Source of the DNA: a bacterium
Lineage (GTDB): Bacteria > Patescibacteriota > Minisyncoccia > UBA6257 > JAGGUH01
Length of the DNA: 11,310 nt
Direction of reading: 5' to 3'
Assembly (NCBI GenBank): GCA_021158645.1
Contig: JAGGUH010000086.1
Location: forward strand, 1-11,310
The translations under genes and the position numbers were made by a program. A model generated the notes under the pieces. That model saw nothing but the letters and a program-made list of their open reading frames with translations. It was not told the DNA's origin and did not search any database. This document shows, piece after piece, positions 5,620-11,310 of the stretch. Every line of letters begins with the position of its first letter. Position 1 is the stretch's first letter.

Positions 5620-6687
5620 ATGAAAGTTTTGGGTATCGAAACCTCTTGTGATGAAACCGCAATTTCTCTAATTGAAGCAAAAGGAAACATTTTTTCCCTA
5701 AAATTAAAAATCATTTCAAATTTGGTTGCCTCTCAAATAAAAATTCACCAAAAATATGGAGGCATTGTGCCTTCTTTGGCAAAGAGAGAACATTCAAAAA
5801 ACTTACCAATTTTATATCAAAAAATTTTTTCTCAATCTTCTTTCTCATTTCCCACTTCCCATCTCCTACCTCAAATTATTGCAGTTACAGTCGGACCTGG
5901 CCTTTCTCCTTGTCTTTGGGAAGGTATTAATTTTGCCAAAAAAATCTCAAAAAATTTAAAAATCCCCATTGTTGGAGTCAACCATCTTGAAGGACACTTT
6001 TTTTCAGTTTTTTTAAAAAAACCCTTACCGAAATTTCCATTAGTGGTTCTTATTATTTCTGGTGGTCATACTCTTTTAGTGTTTTCAAGAAAACCTTTTA
6101 ATTATAAAATTTTGGGAGAAACAAAAGATGATGCTATCGGAGAAGCATTTGATAAAATTGGAAGAATGCTTGAATTTTCTTATCCGGCTGGAGTTCAAAT
6201 TGAAAAACTTGCAAAAAAAGGAAAAGCAAACATTGATTTTCCAAGCCCAATGATTAATCAAAAAAATTATGATTTTTCTTATGCTGGGCTTAAAACTGCA
6301 GTTCTTTATCATTTAAAAAAACATTTTAAAACAAAAAGATCTCAAAATTTCTTTTTAAAAGAAAGTTTCATTATATCAGAAGAAGAAAAAGCAAATATCT
6401 GCGCCTCGTTTCAGAAAGCGGCTTTTGAAGTTTTGATTCAAAAAACATTAAGAGCGGCAAAGGAATTTAAAGCAAAATCAGTTGTGGTTTGTGGTGGAGT
6501 GGCAGCAAATGAATTTTTAAAAAAAGAATTTAAAAATCAACAAAAGAAAATACTTCCTCAAACAAAAATTTTCTTCCCCAAAAAAGAATTTTCTACCGAT
6601 AATGCGGCAATGATTGCTTTATCAGGTTATTTTCACAGAAATAAAACAAGAAAAAGATTAATTGCCAAACCAAACTTAAAAATCTAA
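5620..6687 (+). CDS. tsaD: tRNA N6-adenosine threonylcarbamoyltransferase TsaD
   Basis: A 355-residue Kae1/Qri7/YgjD protein that moves the threonylcarbamoyl group from TC-AMP onto A37 of ANN-decoding tRNAs, normally with TsaB and TsaE. The opening VLGIETSCDET (3-13) is diagnostic. Metal ligands are His122 and His126 in HLEGH and Asp337 in STDNAA. SGGHTLLV (147-154), GEAFDK (174-179), YAGLKT (221-226) and CGGVAAN (291-297) are the usual ASKHA-fold and nucleotide-binding motifs. Length is slightly above the usual 335-340. Part of the excess lies at about residues 71-85 (SQSSFSFPTSHLLPQ), where the DNA at 5846-5873 is a heptanucleotide repeat. It is the only complete plus-strand gene here, divergent from the gyrA cluster and convergent with uvrA. 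No tsaB or tsaE is in the window. Confidence 0.97.
   Translation: MKVLGIETSCDETAISLIEAKGNIFSLKLKIISNLVASQIKIHQKYGGIVPSLAKREHSKNLPILYQKIFSQSSFSFPTSHLLPQIIAVTVGPGLSPCLWEGINFAKKISKNLKIPIVGVNHLEGHFFSVFLKKPLPKFPLVVLIISGGHTLLVFSRKPFNYKILGETKDDAIGEAFDKIGRMLEFSYPAGVQIEKLAKKGKANIDFPSPMINQKNYDFSYAGLKTAVLYHLKKHFKTKRSQNFFLKESFIISEEEKANICASFQKAAFEVLIQKTLRAAKEFKAKSVVVCGGVAANEFLKKEFKNQQKKILPQTKIFFPKKEFSTDNAAMIALSGYFHRNKTRKRLIAKPNLKI
5846..5873. repeat. Heptanucleotide repeat inside tsaD
   Basis: Three consecutive 7-mers, CATTTCC, CACTTCC and CATCTCC (5846-5866), are followed by the weaker TACCTCA (5867-5873). The three units total 21 nt, seven codons, so the frame is kept. The 9-mer CATCTCCTA is shared with the intergenic heptad array at 10978-10986. 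The encoded residues, about 76-83, fall in a low-conservation segment of TsaD. Confidence 0.65.
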
Positions 6688-6692
6688 TCTCC

Positions 6693-6735
6693 TTTTGCTT
6701 ACGTGCTTTAAAGCACGTAAGCAAAAACTTTTTTG
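6693..6735. terminator. Bidirectional intrinsic terminator between tsaD and uvrA
   Basis: A perfect 34-nt palindrome spans 6693-6726; its left arm reads TTTTGCTTACGTGC, with TTTAAA at the centre. It starts 5 nt after the tsaD stop codon. For tsaD it is followed by a T run (6729-6734). The arms also begin with TTTT and end with AAAA, so the reverse strand has a short T run for uvrA, whose stop is 14 nt away. This is a clear shared terminator for two convergent genes. Confidence 0.93.
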
Positions 6736-6740
6736 TCTAG

Positions 6741-9623
6741 TTAGAAAAGAAATTTTGAAGTTGGTGTTTTTATCTTTTTAAGCGCCTCTAAAGTGCCTTC
6801 AAAAATAATTTTCCCTCCCTTTTCTCCTCCTTCGGGACCAAGTTCCACAATCCAATCGGCTTCCTTGATAAAATCAGGATTATGTTCAATTACCAAAATT
6901 GAATTTCCTTTTTCTTGAAGTTTTCTTAAAACAATTAAAAGTTTTTTAACATCTTCAAAGTGAAGACCAACGGTCGGCTCATCTAAAACATACAAAGTTC
7001 TTCCAGTTGACCTTTTTGAAAGTTCGTCGGCAAGTTTAATCCTTTGAGATTCGCCTCCAGAAAGAGTTGTTGCCGGTTGGCCTAATTTAACATACCCTAG
7101 CCCGACTTCCTTAAGTAAAGAAAGTTTTTCTTTTATTATTGAAAATTCCTCAAAAAAACTAATTGCCTCTTTTACTGACATCTCTAAAACATCAGCAATA
7201 TTTTTTCCTTTGTATTTTATTTCTAAAATTTCTGGCTGATATCTTTTTCCTTGACACATTTCGCATTCAACATAAATATCAGGCAAAAAATACATCTCAA
7301 TTTTTTTAAAACCTTCTCCCTTACAAAGTTCACACCTTCCAGCCGAAGTATTAAAACTAAAATGAGATGGAGAATATCCTCTTAATCTTGATTCATTTAA
7401 ACGAGCAAAAACTTCTCTTATTGGAGTAAAAACCCCAGTATAAGTAGCCGGATTTGATCTTGGAGTTTTTCCAATCGGAGATTGATCCACTAAAATTATT
7501 TTGTCTAAATAATTTTCTCCAATTATTTTTTGATATTTTCCCGGAACAACTTTTTGATGGGTTAATTTCCTTTGAAGTGCTTTGGCTAAAACTTCAATTA
7601 CTAAAGTGCTTTTTCCAGAACCAGAAACACCACAAACCACAACAAATCTTCCTAAAGGAAATTTAAAATCTAAATTTTTTAAATTAAACTGATTAGCCCC
7701 AATAACCTCTAACCATAAAGTTGATTTACCAATTTTTTCTTTTTTAAAATTAGAGATGGCTTTTAATTTTCCTTTTAGATATTTTGAAGTCAAAGTATTT
7801 GCTTTTTCAAATTTCTCTCTTGGTCCTTGAAAAACTACTCTTCCCCCTTCTTCTCCGGCTAAAGGACCAATTTCAATCACCCAATCACTTTCTCTAATCA
7901 CCCGTTCATCATGCTCAACCACAATAATAGTGTTTCCTAAATCTCTTAATTTTTTCAAAGCATTTATTAATTTAAAGATATCTCTTTGGTGAAGTCCAAT
8001 AGTTGGTTCATCTAAAACATAAATAATTCCTGAAAGTGAAGATCCAAGTTGGCTTGCCAACCGTAATCTTTGATTTTCACCAACTGCTAAACTGGTAGCA
8101 TCTCGGGCTAAATTTAAATAAGAAAGACCGACATCTTCTAAAAATTTTGCTCTTAAAAGAATTTCTTTAATAATTGGAAAGGTAATTTTTCTTTTATTTG
8201 AAGAAAGTGTTTTTTCAGTTTTTTTAAAAAATTTAATTAAATTTTTAATCGAAAGAAGACAAATTTCATAAATATCTTTTCCTCCAAATTTAAATGCCAA
8301 GGCTTCTTTTTTTAATCTTGCTCCACAACATTCAGGGCAAGGTTTTTCCACTAAATAACGAGAAATCTCTCTTCTTATAAATTCTGATTCGGTCTCATAA
8401 TAAACTCTTTCTAAACGAGGAATTACTCCTTCAAAACTCAAATCTCCATAAAGCAAAATATCTTGAATTTCTTTTGGAAGTTTTTTAAAAGGCGTATTAA
8501 AAGAATATCCTTTTTCTTCTAAAATTTCTTCAAGTTCCCATTTAAGATGAGAAAACCCAAGAGCCCTTCTTCCAAAACGAGAAATCCTTTCTAAAGGCAA
8601 AATAGCCCCTTCAGCCAAAGAAAGTTCTGGGTTTAAAAGAAAACTTTTCTCAACCTCCATTTTTTTCCCAAGCCCTTGGCAAACAGGACAAGCGCCATAA
8701 GGACTATTGAAAGAAAATAAATTTGGCTCCACTTTTGGCAAGGAAAGACCACATTTAGAACAACTAAACAAAGTAGAAAAAGTAAATTCTTTTTTATTCT
8801 TTTTTGAAATTCCTTCTACCAAAATAATTCCTTTGCCAATTTCAATTGCTTTTTTTACGCTTTCAAGAATTTTTTGTTTTTCTTCGCTAATTATTGCTTT
8901 TATTTTTTTCTTTTTTCTTTTTAAAACTTCTTTTTCTTTTTTTGAAAGAACTTCTGTTAAAGAAATTTTCTTATAAAAAAGTTCAAAAGAAATTCTATCA
9001 ACAATAACTTCAATATTGTGTTTTTTATTTTTATCTAAATTAATTGTTTTTGCTTCTTCGATCGGATAAATAACACCATCAATCCTTACATTGGGCCAAC
9101 CGCTTCGCTCAATCTGCTCAATTACTCCTTTGTGAAAACCTTTTTTCTGGGAAATTACTGGGGCTAAAATGATTAAATTTTCAAAACTCTCTGCCAAATT
9201 TAAAATTTTTTCAGCAATTTCAATTGAAGTTTGGCGCTTAATTTCAATATTACAATTTGGACAAATTGGACAAGCACCTCGAGCAAACAAAAGTCGGAGA
9301 TAATCATAAATTTCAGTAATCGTGCCAACTGTAGAACGAGGATTAAAAGAAATTGTTTTCTGATTAATGGCAATTGTCGGAGAAAGTCCATCGATTTTCT
9401 CTACTTCGGCTTTTTTAAATCCTCCTAAAAATTGACGGGCATAACTTGATAAACTTTCTAAATACCTTCTTTGACCTTCAATATAAATAGTATCAAAAGC
9501 AAGAGATGTTTTTCCCGAACCTGAAAGACCACAAACAACAACCAATTTATTTTTTGGGATTTCTAAATTAATATCTTTTAAATTATGAGTTCTGGCTCCA
9601 AAAATTTTAATTTTTTCTTCCAT
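6741..9623 (-). CDS. uvrA: UvrABC excinuclease subunit A
   Basis: A 960-residue damage-recognition ATPase of nucleotide excision repair; it dimerises, finds lesions and loads UvrB. Walker A of module I is GLSGSGKT (32-39) and of module II GVSGSGKST (665-673). Walker B segments are YVLDEP at 535-540 and about 878-883. Zinc-binding cysteines are seen at 118/121/124, 288/291/312/315, 429/432/433 and 764/767/787/790. The second ABC signature is the normal LSGGESQ (854-860). The first reads LAVGENQ (512-518) in place of LSGGEAQ, a notable change. Length is near the family norm of about 940-960. No Shine-Dalgarno site precedes the ATG, and a weak hairpin with T tracts lies just upstream. It is convergent with tsaD. 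No LexA-type operator was recognised. Confidence 0.98.
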   Translation of the reverse strand: MEEKIKIFGARTHNLKDINLEIPKNKLVVVCGLSGSGKTSLAFDTIYIEGQRRYLESLSSYARQFLGGFKKAEVEKIDGLSPTIAINQKTISFNPRSTVGTITEIYDYLRLLFARGACPICPNCNIEIKRQTSIEIAEKILNLAESFENLIILAPVISQKKGFHKGVIEQIERSGWPNVRIDGVIYPIEEAKTINLDKNKKHNIEVIVDRISFELFYKKISLTEVLSKKEKEVLKRKKKKIKAIISEEKQKILESVKKAIEIGKGIILVEGISKKNKKEFTFSTLFSCSKCGLSLPKVEPNLFSFNSPYGACPVCQGLGKKMEVEKSFLLNPELSLAEGAILPLERISRFGRRALGFSHLKWELEEILEEKGYSFNTPFKKLPKEIQDILLYGDLSFEGVIPRLERVYYETESEFIRREISRYLVEKPCPECCGARLKKEALAFKFGGKDIYEICLLSIKNLIKFFKKTEKTLSSNKRKITFPIIKEILLRAKFLEDVGLSYLNLARDATSLAVGENQRLRLASQLGSSLSGIIYVLDEPTIGLHQRDIFKLINALKKLRDLGNTIIVVEHDERVIRESDWVIEIGPLAGEEGGRVVFQGPREKFEKANTLTSKYLKGKLKAISNFKKEKIGKSTLWLEVIGANQFNLKNLDFKFPLGRFVVVCGVSGSGKSTLVIEVLAKALQRKLTHQKVVPGKYQKIIGENYLDKIILVDQSPIGKTPRSNPATYTGVFTPIREVFARLNESRLRGYSPSHFSFNTSAGRCELCKGEGFKKIEMYFLPDIYVECEMCQGKRYQPEILEIKYKGKNIADVLEMSVKEAISFFEEFSIIKEKLSLLKEVGLGYVKLGQPATTLSGGESQRIKLADELSKRSTGRTLYVLDEPTVGLHFEDVKKLLIVLRKLQEKGNSILVIEHNPDFIKEADWIVELGPEGGEKGGKIIFEGTLEALKKIKTPTSKFLF

Positions 9624-9631
9624 TGATTTAA

Positions 9632-9662
9632 AAAAACTAAAAAAACTTCCTTTTTAAAGGAA
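9632..9662 (-). terminator. Possible weak terminator or attenuator upstream of uvrA
   Basis: Read on the minus strand, TTCCTTT and AAAGGAA (9647-9662, two-base loop) form a 7-bp stem followed by GTTTTTTTAGTTTTTTT. It lies between the Trm5-like gene and uvrA and ends only about 8 nt before the uvrA ATG. The stem is short with only two G/C pairs, so it may partly end the upstream transcript or be chance in AT-rich DNA. Confidence 0.35.
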
Positions 9663-9701
9663 ATTTTAATCAAAAAATCAAAAAAGTTAAAGAAAATTTT
9701 T

Positions 9702-10511
9702 TTAAATTAATTTAAAAATAATTAAAACTCTTAATTTGCTTGGAGAAATTTCTCCGGCTTTTTTAATTTTAAAAATTTTAATCCTTTTTTTAAAATTCTT
9801 TAATTTTTCTTTAAAAATTTCTTTTAAATTTCCAATTTCTTCTTTTTTGACAAAATCAAAATAATAAATAAAAGATCCTCTTTTTGAAACCAAAAATATC
9901 TCTTTTAAAAAGTCATTTTTAAGTTTCGGTCTTGGGGCTAAAATAATTTCAAATTTCTCTTTTAATCGAGGCAGAATCTTTTTTACATCACCTTGAATAA
10001 TCTCAAAATTCTCTAATTTATTTAAAAGAACATTTTCTTTAGCATATTTAATTGCTTCTCGATTTAATTCAACCATAGTAATTTTTTTATAATTCAACCC
10101 TTCTTTTTTTAAAATTTTTCCAATCACAACTCCATAAACGCCGACACCACAAAAAGCAACCAAAATTTTTGGGCTTCTTATTTTTTTAGATTTTATTAAA
10201 GTCAAAATATCTTGAGCCACAAAAAGACGATTTGTTGCAAGCCGAGGATTAAAATAAACTTTTTCAAGATTTAACTTAAAAAGACAATTGTTTTCTTTAT
10301 AAAGTGTTTCAAAATTTTTTTTGCCACAAAGATGTTTATATTTTGCTTTTCTTAATCTTCCTTTAATTTTTTCTTTTTTTAGAAGAATCGTTTCAAGATG
10401 CTTATTTTCTTTTAAAATTTTCTTTCCAATCTCTTTAATTTTTTTTAAATTTTCCTTTTTAATCTCTCCTTTAACATTCAAAACTGCAATTTTCCCAATT
10501 TGATCATACAT
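9702..10511 (-). CDS. Trm5/TYW2-like class I tRNA methyltransferase
   Basis: A 269-residue protein with the layout of archaeal/eukaryal Trm5 (tRNA m1G37) and Taw2/TYW2. The N-terminal part has DQIGKIAVLNV (3-13), an IGKKIL segment, and KIKGRLR (48-54), followed by LCGKKNFETLYKENNCLF. Next comes KVYFNPRLATNR (84-95), matching the family VYFSPRL motif. The Rossmann domain has motif I VAFCGVGVYG (118-127), motif II MVELNREA (146-153), GD at 174-175, and ends with IYYFDF (215-220). Two places differ from Trm5: the Glu after the PRL motif is Asn94, and the NLP catalytic segment is replaced by LAPRPK (191-196). Bacteria normally make m1G37 with TrmD, an unrelated SPOUT enzyme. Whether this protein replaces TrmD, makes another modification or is inactive cannot be told. 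It precedes uvrA by 78 nt. Confidence 0.72.
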   Translation of the reverse strand: MYDQIGKIAVLNVKGEIKKENLKKIKEIGKKILKENKHLETILLKKEKIKGRLRKAKYKHLCGKKNFETLYKENNCLFKLNLEKVYFNPRLATNRLFVAQDILTLIKSKKIRSPKILVAFCGVGVYGVVIGKILKKEGLNYKKITMVELNREAIKYAKENVLLNKLENFEIIQGDVKKILPRLKEKFEIILAPRPKLKNDFLKEIFLVSKRGSFIYYFDFVKKEEIGNLKEIFKEKLKNFKKRIKIFKIKKAGEISPSKLRVLIIFKLI

Positions 10512-10526
10512 AATAATAATAATAAT
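10512..10526. repeat. (AAT)5 microsatellite next to a start codon
   Basis: Five AAT units on the plus strand (ATT on the coding strand) lie directly before the ATG of the Trm5-like gene and overlap its candidate -10 box. Confidence 0.85.
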
Positions 10527-10548
10527 AAAACAAAACTTTAATTAACAA
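10519..10548 (-). promoter_or_regulatory. Candidate promoter of the Trm5-like gene
   Basis: On the minus strand, TTGTTA (10543-10548) is followed after 18 nt by TATTAT (10519-10524), and 7 nt later by the ATG at 10511. As with tsaD and the MBL gene, this spacing points to a leaderless message. The -10 box is formed by the trinucleotide repeat, which makes the match easier to get by chance. Confidence 0.35.
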
Positions 10549-10602
10549 AAGTTACTTTTTTTCAAATTTCAAATTTTCCTGCGATCGTGCAAAAATTTGA
10601 AA

Positions 10603-10655
10603 AATGTTAAAATGCTTGAATGTTAGTATGCTTAAATGCTTAAAGGTTGAATGCA
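10603..10655. repeat. AATGCTTA-type degenerate tandem array
   Basis: Units of 7-9 bp built on AATGCTTA and AATGTTA (such as AAAATGCTT, GAATGTT, AAATGCTT) follow one another across about 50 bases. The copies are degenerate, and the motif differs from the other arrays nearby. Confidence 0.6.
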
Positions 10656-10708
10656 AAATAAAAATGAGCAGCTGATTTTTAAGAGGAAGAAAATTAAAGA
10701 GAAAATTT

Positions 10709-10767
10709 CCCTCCCCCACCTATTTCCTCCCCCTCCTTTGGAGGGGGAGGAGTAAGGAGGGGGTGGG
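10709..10767. repeat. G/C-rich nested hairpin element
   Basis: An inner perfect 11-bp stem, CCTCCCCCTCC (10726-10736) with GGAGGGGGAGG (10740-10750), has a TTT loop. An outer 12-bp stem, 10709-10720 with 10756-10767, has two symmetrical mismatches (T-T and A-A). The nested plan, C-rich left arms and length resemble the core of the 5421-5531 element, but the 13-bp terminal repeats are absent. It lies alone in gene-free DNA and lacks a following T run, so it is not a standard terminator. Confidence 0.8.
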
Positions 10768-10800
10768 CATTGCGCTTAAACTTCCTTTAAACAATGAATT

Positions 10801-10840
10801 TTAATAAATTTCTACAAGTTTCTATAAATATCTATTATAT
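10801..10840. repeat. TTTCTAT-type A/T dispersed repeat
   Basis: The segment with TTTCTACAAGTTTCTATAAA and then TATCTATTATA resembles the reverse complement of about 781-830 (TATAAGTTTCTATC, then TATATCTATTGTAA). It appears again partly at about 10898-10930 (TTTCTATGAATTTCAATTGG). These are copies of one diverged intergenic family in both orientations. Confidence 0.55.
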
Positions 10841-10843
10841 CAC

Positions 10844-10891
10844 TTTTGACATTTGAGATGTGGATTTGACATTTGACATTTGAGTTTTGAG
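10844..10891. repeat. Heptanucleotide array ATTTGAC/ATTTGAG
   Basis: Period-7 units are ATTTGAG (10851-10857), ATTTGAC (10864-10870), ATTTGAC (10871-10877), ATTTGAG (10878-10884) and TTTTGAG (10885-10891), with one interruption GATGTGG-like spacer between the first two. Confidence 0.8.
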
Positions 10892-10951
10892 ATAAATTCG
10901 TTGAATTTCTATGAATTTCAATTGGATATCTGTATTTTTATTCATAATTTC

Positions 10952-11012
10952 TGATTCCAGATTCCAGATTCCTGATTCATCTCCTAATTCCTGATTCCAG
11001 ATTCATAATTCC
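10952..11012. repeat. Heptanucleotide array with GATTCC core
   Basis: Period-7 units TGATTCC, AGATTCC, AGATTCC, TGATTCA (10952-10979) are followed, after CATCTCC-like bases, by TAATTCC, TGATTCC, AGATTCA and TAATTCC (10985-11012). The 9-mer CATCTCCTA (10978-10986) also occurs inside tsaD. Confidence 0.85.
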
Positions 11013-11022
11013 AATCTATTCC

Positions 11023-11046
11023 AACTCGTTAACTCGTGAACCCGTT
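11023..11046. repeat. Octanucleotide array (AACTCGTT)3
   Basis: Three units, AACTCGTT, AACTCGTG and AACCCGTT, belong to the same family as the arrays at 1-40 and 663-686. It lies 29 nt past the stop codon of the dockerin gene and is not followed by the TTTATAG module. Confidence 0.85.
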
Positions 11047-11075
11047 AATAAATAATTTTATTTAAATAAACGATT

Positions 11076-11310
11076 TTAATTAGTCCAATAATGCATCAGT
11101 ATTCCAACATCTTTGGCATCAACGATGCCATCAGAGTTTAAATCTTCGTTTTTAATGTCTTGAGTTTGTCTGAATTTTTGGATGAGAATTTGGAAATCTT
11201 TGGAGTCAACTTTATTGTCTTGGTTAAGATCGCCTTTTAAGAAAACACTTTTACTTTTCTCATCCGCTCCAATATCCCAGGTGCCTGTTCTGCTCTGGCC
11301 GTCTATGTCA
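11076..11310 (-). CDS. C-terminus of a beta-helix protein with type I dockerin (partial)
   Basis: Only the last 77 residues are in the window; the gene runs off the right edge. The first visible residues, DIDGQSRTGTWDIGADE, match the conserved end of right-handed parallel beta-helix proteins (choice-of-anchor Q type; DxDG-x-R...DIGA-E pattern). A type I dockerin follows, with two calcium-binding F-hand repeats: GDLNQDNKVDSKDFQILI (26-43) and EDLNSDGIVDAKDVGILM (55-72), each with Asp/Asn at the usual ligand positions. In cellulosome bacteria, dockerins bind cohesins on scaffoldins. In other genomes they may join cell-surface complexes. The protein is expected to be exported, but its signal peptide is outside the window. 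No cohesin gene is seen here. The stop is TAA at 11076-11078. Confidence 0.88.
   Translation of the reverse strand, partial: DIDGQSRTGTWDIGADEKSKSVFLKGDLNQDNKVDSKDFQILIQKFRQTQDIKNEDLNSDGIVDAKDVGILMHYWTN

Larger units (their letters stand above)
10512..11075. other. Gene-free mosaic of short repeats
   Basis: No gene is seen in these 564 bases. From left to right: AAT microsatellite; an A/T inverted repeat, TTTTTCAAATTT with AAATTTGAAAAA (about 10557-10604), around GCGATCGTGC; AATGCTTA-type array (10603-10655); G/C hairpin (10709-10767); TTTCTAT-type A/T repeat (10801-10840); ATTTGAC/ATTTGAG heptads (10844-10891); GATTCC heptads (10952-11012); AACTCGTT octads (11023-11046); and a 14-nt A/T palindrome (11057-11070). 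Confidence 0.8.

Noticed and set aside
7454..9428. Open frames antisense to uvrA (7454-7666, 8707-8976, 9231-9428)
   Set aside because: They are compositional shadows of uvrA, Phe/Leu-rich complements of Lys/Glu codons, with no start signals.
10557..10604. Riboswitch or structured leader upstream of the Trm5-like gene
   Set aside because: The paired arms are A/T-rich and lie upstream of the candidate promoter; no known riboswitch motif was recognised.
11057..11070. Terminator for the dockerin gene
   Set aside because: The 14-nt palindrome consists only of A and T and lacks a stable stem, so it would not end transcription reliably.

Overview
The window is strongly AT-rich and its proteins are rich in Lys, Ile and Phe. 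It carries short, tightly packed housekeeping genes with trimmed forms of some families (an RsmI with no C-terminal domain, for example) and almost no Shine-Dalgarno sites. A DUF4258/DUF2283 pair and several kinds of short tandem intergenic repeat are also present. Together this suggests an uncultured bacterium of the Candidate Phyla Radiation (Patescibacteria), most likely of Parcubacteria type. That assignment is inference from gene style; no rRNA or other phylogenetic marker is in the window. The standard bacterial code fits: gyrA and uvrA are read full length, with no in-frame UGA.

Layout, left to right. 1-109 holds an octanucleotide array and a dispersed repeat. 110-606 (minus) is an intact DUF2283 gene preceded by a DUF4258 gene broken by one in-frame TAA. 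607-877 is repeat-rich spacer. 878-5396 is a minus-strand cluster transcribed right to left: MBL-fold hydrolase, small membrane protein, gyrA, SpoU/TrmH-type RNA methyltransferase, rsmI. 5397-5619 is a divergent promoter region carrying a 111-bp element with 13-bp terminal inverted repeats around G/C-rich hairpins. 5620-6687 (plus) is tsaD, followed by a perfect 34-nt palindromic terminator shared with convergent uvrA (6741-9623, minus). 9702-10511 (minus) is a Trm5/TYW2-like tRNA methyltransferase. 10512-11075 has no gene and is a patchwork of different 7- to 9-bp minisatellites, a G/C hairpin and an A/T repeat. 11076-11310 (minus) is the C-terminal end of a secreted beta-helix protein with a type I dockerin.

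The shared theme is nucleic-acid upkeep: gyrase for topology, UvrA for excision repair, and four proteins acting on tRNA or rRNA (TsaD for t6A37, a Trm5-like methyltransferase probably for position 37, RsmI for 16S rRNA, and a SPOUT 2'-O-methyltransferase). The points most worth a second look are: the Trm5-like enzyme with changed catalytic motifs; the UvrA whose first ABC signature reads LAVGE instead of LSGGE; the heptanucleotide repeat sitting in frame inside tsaD; the DUF4258 gene killed by a single stop and bracketed by direct repeats; the inverted-repeat element that supplies a -35 box to the gyrA cluster; and -10 boxes placed so close to start codons that leaderless mRNAs are likely.
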